DNA of 64,000 bases from JANQOH01 sp965242575 (GTDB lineage Bacteria > Pseudomonadota > Alphaproteobacteria > UBA7887): positions 124,001 to 188,000 of the forward strand of contig OZ251461.1 of NCBI GenBank assembly GCA_965242575.1, written 5' to 3'. Each line of letters opens with the position of its first letter. The stretch's first letter is position 1. The notes under the pieces are model-generated. The model saw only the letters and a program-made list of their open reading frames with translations. It ran no database searches and was not told the DNA's origin. The position numbers and the translations under genes are program-made. Shown here piece by piece: positions 25,533 to 34,334 of this stretch.

Positions 25533-25698
25533 CCCCTGGGACCGCCGGCGTCCTCGCCGGCATCGTCGATGACGGCGCGCCGCCCCGCCCGGTTGCGCGC
25601 CAGCCCCGACCCGTGCGCGCGCCCGTCGGTCGCCGGCTTTCGCAATGGCCGCGAGCGCGCTTCGCGCGGGCCGGCGAGGACGCCGGCGCTCCCAGGGG
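25533..25698. repeat. Long inverted repeat, 29-bp arms
   Basis: Arm 25533-25561 (beginning CCCCTGGGACCGCCGGCG) and arm 25670-25698 are reverse complements with a single mismatch, separated by 108 bp. A strong cruciform or RNA stem is possible. The loop contains no recognisable gene. It may be a mobile-element relic or a bidirectional structural element. Confidence 0.72.
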
Positions 25699-25903
25699 AA
25701 TCGCACGCCGCGCCCATGCGCGGCCCCGCCCGGTTATCCCGGAACTCTCCTATCCCGGGTGCGCGGGCGTCCCGCCCGCCTCGCGCGAAGCGCGACACGC
25801 CGACGGCTCGTATCCCGAAATCGCGCATCCGCAATTCCGGATCCGGGAACCGCGTCGCTTCGCCCGGTTATCCCGGAATTCCCCCGTCCCGGAAGCCCGC
25901 CCG

Positions 25904-26101
25904 CCTCGCATCCCGCAAATCCCGCAAGTGCGAATCCCGCAATCCCGGATCCGGGAACCGCACGGCCCCGCCCGGTTATCCCGGAATTCCCGGAATCGCC
26001 CGCCTCGCATCCCGCAAATCCCGCAAGTGCGAATCCCGCAATCCCGGATCCGGGAACCGCACGGCCCCGCCCGGTTATCCCGGAATTCCCGGAATCGCCC
26101 G
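25904..26101. repeat. 99-bp tandem direct repeat, two full copies plus a partial
   Basis: Copies at 25904-26002 and 26003-26101 look almost identical. A diverged partial copy lies upstream at about 25819-25903. Each unit contains the CCCGGATCCGGG palindrome and repeated AATCCCG and CCCGGAATTCCCGG motifs. The unit length is a multiple of three, which produces spurious open frames. There are no unique spacers, so it is not a CRISPR array. Confidence 0.85.
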
Positions 26102-26186
26102 CCCGCAATCCCGGAACGCGGCGCCGGGCCGACGGCGTTTTCCGTTCCTGCGGCGCGCGCCGTTCCCCGGCGGATCGCGCCGCCCG

Positions 26187-27047
26187 CTACGCCAGCCAGC
26201 GCTTGCGGCGGCGGTAGTGCTTTACGTCGCGGTAGCTCTTGCGGCCCGTCTCGCTCAGGCCGAGATAGAACTCCTTGACGTCCGCGTTCTCGCGCAGGCT
26301 CGCCGCCTCGCCGTCGAGGACCACGCGTCCGTTCTCCAGGATGTAGCCGTAACTGGCGTAGCGCAGCGCCGCGGTCGCGTTCTGCTCGGCGAGCAGGAAG
26401 CTCACCCCCGCCTCCTCGTTGAGCCGCTTGACGATGGCGAATATCTCCTCCACCAGCTGCGGCGCCAGGCCCATCGACGGCTCGTCGAGGAGGATCAGCC
26501 GCGGGCGCGCCATCAATGCGCGGCCCAGCGCCGTCATCTGCTGCTCGCCGCCGGAAATATAGCCCGCCAGACTGCCCGAGCGGCGCTTCAGCGCGGGGAA
26601 GTAGCCATAGACCATGTCCAGGTCGCGGCGCACCGCGTCGCGGCCGTCGCGGCGGGTGTAGGCCCCCGTCAGCAGGTTCTCCTCCACCGTCAGGTGCTCG
26701 AAGCAGTGGCGGCCCTCCATCACCTGGACGACGCCGCGCCGGACCAGCTCCGGTGGGCTCGCGCCGTCGATGCGGACGCCGTCGTAATCGATGCGGCCCT
26801 TGACGATCTCGCCGCGCTCGGAGCGCAGCAGGTTCGAGATCGCCTTGAGCGTCGTCGACTTGCCGGCGCCGTTGGCGCCGAGAAGGGCGACGATGGCCCC
26901 CCTCGGCGCCGCCAGCGACACCCCCTTGAGGACCAGGATGACGCGGTCGTACACGACCTCGATGTTGTTGACCGAAAGCAGCGGCGCCTCCGCGCCAAGA
27001 AGCGTCGCCGACTCCGCCGCCGACTCCGTTGCCGCCGCCGCCGTCAT
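26187..27047 (-). CDS. livF: Branched-chain amino acid-type ABC transporter ATPase (LivF-like)
   Basis: 286 residues, one of the two ATPases of a Liv-type importer. Walker A is GANGAGKS, the signature YISGGEQQM, Walker B LILLDEPSMGLAP, and the switch histidine is replaced in LLAEQNATAA, as is normal for LivF. The C-terminus carries an extra basic tail (YRDVKHYRRRKRW) seen in Liv systems that travel with AMP-dependent CoA ligases. Last gene of the six-gene operon, 15 bp after the binding-protein gene. The ligand is therefore probably an aromatic or aliphatic acid rather than leucine; this is inference from the ligase. Confidence 0.92.
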   Translation of the reverse strand: MTAAAATESAAESATLLGAEAPLLSVNNIEVVYDRVILVLKGVSLAAPRGAIVALLGANGAGKSTTLKAISNLLRSERGEIVKGRIDYDGVRIDGASPPELVRRGVVQVMEGRHCFEHLTVEENLLTGAYTRRDGRDAVRRDLDMVYGYFPALKRRSGSLAGYISGGEQQMTALGRALMARPRLILLDEPSMGLAPQLVEEIFAIVKRLNEEAGVSFLLAEQNATAALRYASYGYILENGRVVLDGEAASLRENADVKEFYLGLSETGRKSYRDVKHYRRRKRWLA

Positions 27048-27062
27048 CCCGCGCCCCCGCCG

Positions 27063-28382
27063 TTACGGCGCCGGGCAGTCGCGCGGCGCGACGCCCTGCT
27101 CCGCCGCGTATTGCGCCGCCGACTCCTCGATCATCGGCCGCACCAGCGCGCGGTCCGTCTCCACCCAGTCGGAGACCGGAACCCACGCGCCGCCGCGCCA
27201 TTGCTGGAACATCACCGCGGCGCCGCCCTCGTGGTCGGCGCAGGTCACCGCGAAGGGCGGGACCAGCCCGGTCGCGCCCAGTTCGGCGATCCGCTCCGGC
27301 GTCATCTCCAGCGTCTCCAGCGCCTGCTGGACCTCGGGGCCGGACACGGGGCGATTCCCGAACATGTCCATCGCCTTGCGGATCGCCTCGATGGAGACGA
27401 TGCCCCAGACGACGGCGCGGTTGTAGTAGATCGAGCCCAGCCGCTCGCGCGGCAGCTCCCCCTCGCCGGCGTCGTAAACATGCGCCACGATGTCCTGGAT
27501 GACCGGGAAACCGGTCCCCGACGGGTGGAAGCCGGCGGCGATGAAGCCCTCGGCGGCGTCGCCGGCCGGGACGGTGTCCTCCTCGGCGCCCGACCACCAC
27601 ACGCCGACCATGCGGTCGCGCGGGAAGCCGACCCGCGCCGCCTCCTTCAGCGCCGTCGGGTTCATCACCCCCCAGCCGCGCAGGATGACCCAGTCCGGGC
27701 GGTAGCGCCGCGCCACCTGGAGCCACGTCGCCTTCTGGTCCACGCCGGGATGCACCACCGGGAAGTGGCGCACGTCGAAACCGTAAATCCCGGCCTGGCG
27801 GTCGAGGACCGGGATGGTCTCCTTCCCGTAGGCGGAGTCGTGGTAGATGTTGGCGATCTTGAGGCCGGCGAGGTTCTCCATCCCGCCCACCCGCTGGCCG
27901 ATGAAGCGGATCTTCGCCGTGTTCTGCGACCAGTAGTTGGTCAACAGCGGGAACAGGTAGGGGAACACCCGCCCGTCGGAGGCGTCGGTCCGCCCGTAGC
28001 CGATGCTGAGCACCGGGATTTCGTCCTCCGCCGCGCGCTCGAACACCGAATAGGTGCCGCCGGTGCTCATGGGGTGGAACAGCGCCATGCCGGCGCCGCG
28101 GTTCTTCATGCGCTCGTAGCACTCGACGATGCGGTCGTTCTGGTATTGCGTCTCGCACTTCTCCCAGAACAGCTTGACGCCGTTAACCCCGCCGTCGCGC
28201 GTGTTGAGCATCTTCATGTAGTCGATCAGCCCGCCGCCGAAGGCGGAGCCGCCGGCCGCGTAGGGCCCGGTCCAGTAGGCGTTGACCGGGAAGAACTGCA
28301 TGTCCTCCTCGTCCTGCGCCGGCGCCGGGCCGGCGAGCAGGGCCGCCGCCGCCAGGGCGCCGGCCGCGCGGAAAATCGTCAT
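27063..28382 (-). CDS. livK: Periplasmic substrate-binding protein of Liv-type ABC transporter
   Basis: 439 residues with a signal peptide (MTIFRAAGALAAAALLAGPA, cleavage after AQ near residue 23). The mature part is a two-lobed Leu/Ile/Val-binding-like fold: FFPVNAYWTGPYAAGG at the start, the ATLYNA-like strand replaced by KIANIYHDSAYGKE, and GVWWSGAEEDTVPAGD in the second lobe. It is longer and more divergent than E. coli LivK, matching the ligase-associated branch of the family. Lies between the LivM and LivF genes. It captures the ligand in the periplasm. A C-terminal pair of cysteines (TCADHEGG and PRDCPAP) may be structural. Confidence 0.9.
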   Translation of the reverse strand: MTIFRAAGALAAAALLAGPAPAQDEEDMQFFPVNAYWTGPYAAGGSAFGGGLIDYMKMLNTRDGGVNGVKLFWEKCETQYQNDRIVECYERMKNRGAGMALFHPMSTGGTYSVFERAAEDEIPVLSIGYGRTDASDGRVFPYLFPLLTNYWSQNTAKIRFIGQRVGGMENLAGLKIANIYHDSAYGKETIPVLDRQAGIYGFDVRHFPVVHPGVDQKATWLQVARRYRPDWVILRGWGVMNPTALKEAARVGFPRDRMVGVWWSGAEEDTVPAGDAAEGFIAAGFHPSGTGFPVIQDIVAHVYDAGEGELPRERLGSIYYNRAVVWGIVSIEAIRKAMDMFGNRPVSGPEVQQALETLEMTPERIAELGATGLVPPFAVTCADHEGGAAVMFQQWRGGAWVPVSDWVETDRALVRPMIEESAAQYAAEQGVAPRDCPAP

Positions 28383-28431
28383 CTCCTCGCCTCCTTCTCG
28401 ACTTCTCGACGGGCCCCCTCGACGAGGGCCC

Positions 28432-29496
28432 TCAGTAGGGGAACGGCCAGCTGCGCAGCTTCTCCTTGGCGATGGCCCAGAGCCGCGCCAGCCCGGCGGG
28501 CTCCACGATCAGGAAGAACACGATCAGGGCGCCGAACACGATCAGTTCGAGGTTCGACGCCACCCCGCCCGGCGCGTTCGGCGCTACCGCGCCGAGCGCG
28601 TTGCTGATGGCGATGGGCAGGACGACGATGAACCCGGCGCCGAGGAACGACCCGAGCACCGTCCCCAGGCCGCCGATGATCACCATGAACAGCACGAAGA
28701 ACGCCAGGTTGATGGTGAACGCCTGCGGCTCCACCGTGCCGACGTAGAAGAAGACGTACATCGCCCCGGCGACGCCGCAATAGAACGAGCTCACCGCGAA
28801 CGCCAGCAGTTTGGTGCGCAGCAGGTCGATGCCGATCGCCTCGGCGGCGACGTCCATGTCGCGCACCGCCATCCAGGCGCGCCCCAGCGCGCCGCGCGCC
28901 ATGTTCCGCATCGCCGCCGCCAGCAGGATCGCCACGACCAGCGTGAACACGTATTTGGACGCCGCCGACTCGACGGGGTAGCCCAGCAGAGTCACCGGCG
29001 GCGCGGTGATGACCCCGGACGGCGAATAGTTCTTGAACCAGCCGAAATTGGTGAGGATCCATTCGATCAGGAAGTGCGCGCCCAGCGTCGTCACCGCGAG
29101 GTAGAACCCCTTGATGCGCAGCGACGGCAGGCCGAACGCCACCCCCACCAGCGCCGCCATCAGGCCGGCGAGGACGAACAGGACCGGCGCCGGCAGCCAC
29201 GCGAACGCGGTGGCGAATTTGTAGGCGGTGAACGCGCCGACCGCCATGAACCCCGCCGTCCCCAGCGAGATCTGCCCGCAATAGCCGAGCAGGATGTTCA
29301 ACCCCATCGCCGCGATGGCGTAGAGCAGGAACGGCAGCAGCACCGATTGGAGCAGGTATTCGCTCGCCAGCGCCGGGACCGCGACGAGCGCGAGGACGCA
29401 GATCGCCCCCACCGCCCAGCGGTCCTGGCGGATGGGGAAGACGCCCTGGTCGGCGGCGTAGGCGGTCTTGAACTGCCCGGCTTCGCGGTAGATCAC
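28432..29496 (-). CDS. livM: Liv-type ABC transporter permease (LivM-like)
   Basis: 354 residues with about nine hydrophobic segments from residue 30 onwards. The LivM signature blocks are LNILLGYCGQISLGTAGFM and LAVTTLGAHFL, with the EAA-like cytoplasmic loop ARGALGRAWMAVRDMDVAAEAIG. Forms the membrane channel with the LivH-like subunit. It starts 13 bp after the LivH-like stop. The N-terminal 30 residues (MIYREAGQFKTAYAADQGVF) are a longer cytoplasmic extension than in E. coli LivM, again typical of the ligase-associated systems. Confidence 0.92.
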   Translation of the reverse strand: MIYREAGQFKTAYAADQGVFPIRQDRWAVGAICVLALVAVPALASEYLLQSVLLPFLLYAIAAMGLNILLGYCGQISLGTAGFMAVGAFTAYKFATAFAWLPAPVLFVLAGLMAALVGVAFGLPSLRIKGFYLAVTTLGAHFLIEWILTNFGWFKNYSPSGVITAPPVTLLGYPVESAASKYVFTLVVAILLAAAMRNMARGALGRAWMAVRDMDVAAEAIGIDLLRTKLLAFAVSSFYCGVAGAMYVFFYVGTVEPQAFTINLAFFVLFMVIIGGLGTVLGSFLGAGFIVVLPIAISNALGAVAPNAPGGVASNLELIVFGALIVFFLIVEPAGLARLWAIAKEKLRSWPFPY

Positions 29497-29509
29497 GGCG
29501 CGGCCCCCG

Positions 29510-30451
29510 TCAGACCCGTTCGATGATCTTCTCGCCGAACAGCCCCTGCGGGCGGACCAGCAGGAACAGCGTGGCGAGGATGTAGGGGAACCAGTTCTCC
29601 AGCGCGCCGCCCACCGCGGCGGCGAGGTAGAACTCCGCCAGCTTCTCCCCCGCGCCGACGATGAGGCCGCCGACGACGGCGCCGGTGATCGAATCGAAGC
29701 CGCCGATGATCAGCACCGGCAGCGCCTTGAGCGCCAGCAGCGCAAGGCTGAAATGCACCCCCAGTTTCGCGCCCCACAGGACGCCGGCGATGAGGCCGAT
29801 GGCCCCGGCGACCCCCCAGGTGATGGCCCAGATGCGCTGCAGCGGGACGCCGACCGACATCGCCGCCTGGTGGTCGTCGGAGACCGCCCGCAGCGCCCGC
29901 CCGGTGCGGGTGCGCGAGAAGAACAGGCTGAGCGCCAGCACCAGCGCCGCCGCGATCCCCGCCGCCGCCATGTCGAAGACGGTGACGTACATGTTGGCGT
30001 TGTCGAGCAGCCAGGCCCAGGGTTCGTCGGGGACGCCGATGTCGAGCGCATGCACCTCGGTGCCCCACGCCAGCTGCGCGAAGCCCTCGGTGAAGAAGTT
30101 GAGGCCGATGGTCGCCATGAACAGGATGATTAGCGGCTGGTTCACCAGCGGCCTGAGCACCACCCGCTCGACGGCGACCCCGTAGAGCGCCATCGCCGCC
30201 AGCGTCGCCAGCAGGCAGAAGGCGAAGTAGATCCACCCCGCGCCGTCGCCGAACAGCGCCGCCTCCAGCAGGCTCACGAAGGTCAGCGCCGCGAACAGCA
30301 CGAACGCGCCCTGCGCGAAGTTGAATATCCCCGACGCCTTGAAGATCAGCACGAAGCCGAGGGCCACCAGCGAATACATGATCCCCGACATCAGCCCGCC
30401 GATGAGCACCTCCAGGAACAGGAAGAACTCTGGCGCGAACCCCTCACCCAT
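29510..30451 (-). CDS. livH: Liv-type ABC transporter permease (LivH-like)
   Basis: 313 residues, about eight membrane segments, beginning FLEVLIGGLMSGIMYSLVAL and FNFAQGAFVLFAAL, the standard LivH opening. The coupling loop TGRALRAVSDDHQAAMSVG is clear, and GGFDSITGAVVGGLIVGAGE marks the last third. Second permease subunit of the transporter. It lies 21 bp downstream of the LivG gene and 13 bp upstream of the LivM gene in the same operon. Frame intact and length normal. Confidence 0.92.
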   Translation of the reverse strand: MGEGFAPEFFLFLEVLIGGLMSGIMYSLVALGFVLIFKASGIFNFAQGAFVLFAALTFVSLLEAALFGDGAGWIYFAFCLLATLAAMALYGVAVERVVLRPLVNQPLIILFMATIGLNFFTEGFAQLAWGTEVHALDIGVPDEPWAWLLDNANMYVTVFDMAAAGIAAALVLALSLFFSRTRTGRALRAVSDDHQAAMSVGVPLQRIWAITWGVAGAIGLIAGVLWGAKLGVHFSLALLALKALPVLIIGGFDSITGAVVGGLIVGAGEKLAEFYLAAAVGGALENWFPYILATLFLLVRPQGLFGEKIIERV

Positions 30452-30472
30452 CGCCCGGGCCTCCCTTCCGGC

Positions 30473-31264
30473 TCACGCGCCGATCCCCAGATACGCCTCG
30501 ATCACCGCCGGGTTCCGCCGCACCTCGTCCGGCGCGCCGTCGGCGATCGCCCGCCCGTAGTCGAGCGCGGCGACCCGGTCGGATATGTCCATGACCACGC
30601 TCATGTCGTGCTCGATCAACACGATGGCGGTGCCGAATTCGTCGTTCACGTCGAGGACGAAGCGCGACATGTCCTCCTTCTCCTCGACGTTCATGCCCGC
30701 CATCGGCTCGTCGAGCAGCAGCAGCCGCGGCTCGGCCGCCAGCGCCCGGCCCAGTTCGACGCGCTTTTGCAGGCCGTAGGGCAGGCGTCCGACCGGAGTC
30801 TTGCGGATGTCCTGTATCTCGAGGAAGTCGATGATCTCCTCCACCGCGCGGCGGTGGGCCAGCTCCTCCTTGAGGTAGGGGCCCCAATACAGCGCCTGGG
30901 CGAACAGCCCGCCCGAAATCTTCGCGTTGCGCCCGGTCATGATGTTGTCGAGCGTCGTCATGCCGCGGAACAGGGCTACGTTCTGGAAGGTGCGGGCGAT
31001 CCCCCGCCGCGCGATCTCGGCCGGCGACTCCTTCCCGCCGCGCGGCGCGCCGGCGAAGGAGATCCGCCCCTGCTGCGGGCGGTAAACGCCGTTGATGCAG
31101 TTGAGCAGCGACGTCTTGCCGGCGCCGTTCGGCCCGATGATGGCGAGGATCTCGCGCTCGCGGACCGCCACCGAGACGTCGGTGAGCGCCTGAACCGCGC
31201 CGAAGCGCAGCGACACCCGCACGACCTCCAGCAGCGGCTCGCCGAGGCTCTTCTCCGCCGGCAT
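30473..31264 (-). CDS. livG: Liv-type ABC transporter ATPase (LivG-like)
   Basis: 263 residues. Walker A is GPNGAGKT, the signature LPYGLQKRVELGRAL, Walker B LLLLDEPMAGM, followed by the switch region IVLIEHDMSVVMDISD. The opening VVRVSLRFGAVQALTDVS is typical of LivG. The second ATPase of the importer, starting 4 bp after the CoA-ligase stop, so ligase and transporter are one transcription unit. The ATPase probably pairs with the LivF-like subunit at the far end of the operon. Confidence 0.93.
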   Translation of the reverse strand: MPAEKSLGEPLLEVVRVSLRFGAVQALTDVSVAVREREILAIIGPNGAGKTSLLNCINGVYRPQQGRISFAGAPRGGKESPAEIARRGIARTFQNVALFRGMTTLDNIMTGRNAKISGGLFAQALYWGPYLKEELAHRRAVEEIIDFLEIQDIRKTPVGRLPYGLQKRVELGRALAAEPRLLLLDEPMAGMNVEEKEDMSRFVLDVNDEFGTAIVLIEHDMSVVMDISDRVAALDYGRAIADGAPDEVRRNPAVIEAYLGIGA

Positions 31265-31268
31265 CGCG

Positions 31269-33236
31269 TCAGCCCGCCCGCGCGAGCGGCGCGGCCGGCT
31301 CCAGGTCGCGGATTTTCAGCGTCGCCTCGACGACGCCCTCGCGCCCGTCCTCGAACGCGACCCGCGCCTCGACCCGCGCCTCGCGCGCGCCGCCGAACAG
31401 CGCGTCTATGAGTCCGGCGTATTTCTCGGCGACGAACCGCCGGCGGACCTTGCGCGTCCGGGTGAGCTCGTTGTCGTCCGGGTCCAGCTGCTTGTGCAGG
31501 ATGAGGAAGCGGCGGATCTGCGCCCCCGCCATCGCCTCGTCCGCCGCCAGACCGGCGTTGACCGACGCGATCTCGCGGGCGACCAGGTCGTACACCTCCG
31601 CCTTGCCCGCCAGGTCGGTGTAGCTCGTATAGGCGAGGCCGCGCCGCTCGGCCCAATTGCCCACCGCCTCCAGGTCGATGTTGACGAAGGCGCACACGAA
31701 TTCGCGCCCGCCGCCATGCGCCACCGCCTCGAGGATGTATTGGCTGAACTTGAGTTTGTTCTCCAGGTATTTCGGCGCGAACAGCGTGCCGTCGGCCAGT
31801 TTGCCCACGTCCCTGGCGCGGTCGATGATCCGCAGCTGTCCGCCGCCGTCGAAATACCCCGCGTCGCCCGACGAGATCCACCCGTCGGCGCCGCGCATTC
31901 TGCGGGTCGCCTCGTCGTCGCGGTAATAGCCCAGGAAGTTCCCCGGACCGCGGAACTGGACCTCGCCGCCGTCGCCTATGCGCAGCTCGACCTCCGGCAT
32001 GGGCGTCCCGACGGCCTCCGGGTCGACCTCTCCGTCGCGCTGGCCGCAGACCAGCGCGGTGGCCTCGGTCATCCCGTAGATCTGCTTGATGTTGACGCCC
32101 AGCGACCGGTAGAAGGCGAAGATCTCGGGGCCGATGGCCTCCCCGGCCGTGTAGGCGACGCGGATGCGCGAAAAGCCCAGATTGTCCTTGAGCGGGCCGT
32201 AAACCAGCAAATTCCCCAGCGCGTAGAGCAGCCGGTCGCCGAGTCCGACCGGCGCGCCGTCGAGCAGCCGCGCCCCCGCGCGCTCCGCCACCTTCATGAA
32301 ATAGCGGAACATCCACCTCTTGACGGCGGCGGCGTCCTCGATGCGCACCATCACCGAGGTCAGGATGCTCTCCCATATGCGGGGCGGGGCGAAGAAATAG
32401 GTCGGGCCGATCTCGCGCAGGTCGTGGAGCACCGTCGCCCCGCTCTCCGGGCAGTTGACCGTGAACCCGGCGACGATGGCCTCGCTGAACGAGAACAGGT
32501 GGTCGCCCACCCAGGCCATCGGCAGGTAGGCCAGCACCTCCTCGCGCGCGGTCAGCGAGTCGCGCCGTATCCCGTTGATCGACGTGCGGACCAGGTTGTC
32601 GTGGCTCAGCATCACGCCCTTGGGCTTGCCGGTGGTGCCCGAGGTGTAGAGCATGATGGCGACGTCGCCGCCCCGCCCTTCGGCGATCTCGCGGTCGAGG
32701 ACGCCGGGGTCGGCCTCGTCGAGGCGCGCGCCGGCGCGGCGGACGTCCTCGTAGGGGGCGAGCGCGTCGTCGCGGTAATGCCGCATCCCGCGCGGGTCGC
32801 GATAGACGATGCGCACCGGGTTCGGCAGTCGGGGGCGGACCTGCAAGAGCTTGTCCACCTGCTCCTGGTCCTCGACGACGGCGAAGCGGACCTCGGCGTG
32901 TTCGAGGATGAACAGCATCTCGTCGGCGACCGAGTCCTGGTAGATGGGGACGGGGACCGCGCCGAGCATCTGCGCCGCGCCCATGGCGAGATAGAGCGGC
33001 GGGCGGTTGTCGCCGACGATGGCCACCTTGTCGCCGCGCGCCAGCCCCATATCGGCGAGGCCGCGGGCCAGCGCGCGCGCCTCCGCCGCCGCCTCGCGCC
33101 ACGTCCGCGACTGCCATATGCCGTAGTCCTTCTCGCGCAGGAACACCCCGTCCGCGCTGTCTTCGGCGCGGGCCAGCAGGCGCTTGGGCAGGGTGTCGCG
33201 CGCCGCGTCCCGGGCGGCGCCGGCGGTGTCGGTCAT
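31269..33236 (-). CDS. AMP-dependent acyl-CoA ligase leading the Liv operon
   Basis: 655 residues from ATG 33236 (MTDTAGAARDAARDTLP); a further in-frame start 57 bp upstream adds low-complexity sequence. Adenylate-forming motifs are complete: YTSGTTGKPKGVMLSH (P-loop), YGMTEAT, the SSGDAGYFD hinge region and RTRKVRRRFVAEKY carrying the C-terminal lysine region. Its size and the long insert place it with FadD15-like long-chain or aromatic acid CoA ligases. It is the first gene of the six-gene operon, so it probably traps the imported acid as a CoA ester on entry (vectorial activation). The acid itself is unknown. Confidence 0.9.
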   Translation of the reverse strand: MTDTAGAARDAARDTLPKRLLARAEDSADGVFLREKDYGIWQSRTWREAAAEARALARGLADMGLARGDKVAIVGDNRPPLYLAMGAAQMLGAVPVPIYQDSVADEMLFILEHAEVRFAVVEDQEQVDKLLQVRPRLPNPVRIVYRDPRGMRHYRDDALAPYEDVRRAGARLDEADPGVLDREIAEGRGGDVAIMLYTSGTTGKPKGVMLSHDNLVRTSINGIRRDSLTAREEVLAYLPMAWVGDHLFSFSEAIVAGFTVNCPESGATVLHDLREIGPTYFFAPPRIWESILTSVMVRIEDAAAVKRWMFRYFMKVAERAGARLLDGAPVGLGDRLLYALGNLLVYGPLKDNLGFSRIRVAYTAGEAIGPEIFAFYRSLGVNIKQIYGMTEATALVCGQRDGEVDPEAVGTPMPEVELRIGDGGEVQFRGPGNFLGYYRDDEATRRMRGADGWISSGDAGYFDGGGQLRIIDRARDVGKLADGTLFAPKYLENKLKFSQYILEAVAHGGGREFVCAFVNIDLEAVGNWAERRGLAYTSYTDLAGKAEVYDLVAREIASVNAGLAADEAMAGAQIRRFLILHKQLDPDDNELTRTRKVRRRFVAEKYAGLIDALFGGAREARVEARVAFEDGREGVVEATLKIRDLEPAAPLARAG

Positions 33237-33352
33237 GCGTTCCGCGGCCGGTCGCGCCGGTCCGCCCCGGCGCCAAGGCGGCGGATTATTCATGAAACCC
33301 GCCCGCGAACAAGCCCGCGGCCGGGCGGCGGTCCAGCTGGTAGTATCGCCGC

Positions 33353-34318
33353 ATGACCGACTCCGCCGCCGGGTGCGAATTCCGCGACGACCTCCGGCTC
33401 CGCCGCCCGCTGCCGCCGGAGGAGGTCAAGCGCCTCAGCCGCCTCGATCCCCGGCGCGCGACGCTGGCGGTCGCGGAGACGGCGGCGGTCATCGCGCTCG
33501 CGGTCGCCGCGGCCGCCGCGACCGGCCATCCGGCGGTTTTCGCCGCCGCCATGGTCCTGGTCGCCACCCGGCAGCACGCGCTGTTCGTGCTCGCCCACGA
33601 CGCCGCGCATTACCGGCTCTACCCGTCGCGCGCGCTCAACGACGCGGCGGGCCGCGCGATGGCCGCGGTCGCCGGGATCTCGATGCCGGCCTACCGCGTC
33701 CTCCACCGGCTGCACCACAACCACCTCTACGGCGCGGCGGACCCCGACATGGCGCTGCATGGCGGCTATCCGCGCGGGCGCCTCTACCTGCTGCGCAAGC
33801 TGGCGCGCGACCTCGCCGGGCTCACCGCATGGAAGACCTACCGCTACTTCCTCGGCGCGCCGGCGGCGGGGCCGGAGGCGGCGGGCGGCGACACCGCCCC
33901 GGCGCTGCACGCCGCGGCGCGGCGCGACCGCCGCTTCGTCCTCGCCGTCCAGGCGGCGCTGCTCGGCGGCGCGGCGTGGGGCGGAGTCCTCCTCGAATAC
34001 CTGTTGCTGTGGGTCGTCCCGGCCCTCACCCTGTTGCAGGCGCTGCTGCGGCTGCGGGCGGTGCTCGAACACGGCGCGGTCGCCGATACGTCCTCGCCGC
34101 TCACCGCCGCGCGCACCACCCTCGCGCCGCGGTGGCTGCTGTGGCTCGCCTTCCCGCACCGCGTGAACCACCACATCGAGCACCACCTCTACCCGGCGAT
34201 CCCGCATTACAATCTGCCCGCCTGCCACCGCGCGCTGGCGGCGGCGGGGGCGTTCCGGGGCGCGGAACTGCGGAGCCTCGGCGAGGGCTTGCGGCGGGTG
34301 TTCGCCGCGCCCGCCTGA
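33353..34318 (+). CDS. Membrane fatty acid desaturase
   Basis: 321 residues of the di-iron membrane desaturase family. The three histidine boxes are present: HDAAH (about 81-85), HRLHH (about 118-122) and HHIEHH (about 265-270). Hydrophobic segments surround residues 40-80 and 195-235. It would introduce a double bond into acyl lipids, or hydroxylate a similar substrate, at the inner membrane using electrons from a ferredoxin or cytochrome. It is divergent from the CoA-ligase operon, sharing the 116-bp intergenic region, which probably holds both promoters. Substrate position cannot be read. Confidence 0.88.
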   Translation: MTDSAAGCEFRDDLRLRRPLPPEEVKRLSRLDPRRATLAVAETAAVIALAVAAAAATGHPAVFAAAMVLVATRQHALFVLAHDAAHYRLYPSRALNDAAGRAMAAVAGISMPAYRVLHRLHHNHLYGAADPDMALHGGYPRGRLYLLRKLARDLAGLTAWKTYRYFLGAPAAGPEAAGGDTAPALHAAARRDRRFVLAVQAALLGGAAWGGVLLEYLLLWVVPALTLLQALLRLRAVLEHGAVADTSSPLTAARTTLAPRWLLWLAFPHRVNHHIEHHLYPAIPHYNLPACHRALAAAGAFRGAELRSLGEGLRRVFAAPA

Positions 34319-34334
34319 GGGTCGGCGCCGCCGC

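Larger units (their letters stand above)
25146..26186. other. 1-kb non-coding region made of repeats
   Basis: No reading frame here looks like a protein; apparent long frames are low-complexity Pro/Arg/Gly shadows of repeats. The region holds dispersed repeat copy B (25344-25389), a 29-bp inverted repeat (25533-25698), the 16-mer CGGGCGTCCCGCCCGC (25764-25779, also at 14366) and a 99-bp tandem repeat (25904-26101). CCCGGATCCGGG palindromes and CCCGGAATTC motifs recur throughout. It separates the SLATT unit from the end of the Liv operon. Confidence 0.75.

Noticed and set aside
25904..26101. CRISPR array
   Set aside because: The 99-bp units are adjacent with no unique spacers, and no cas genes are nearby.
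25500..28607. Long open frames over the repeat region and livK
   Set aside because: They arise from the 99-bp repeats, whose length is a multiple of three, and from antisense to livF and livK; the residues are repetitive Pro/Arg/Gly.
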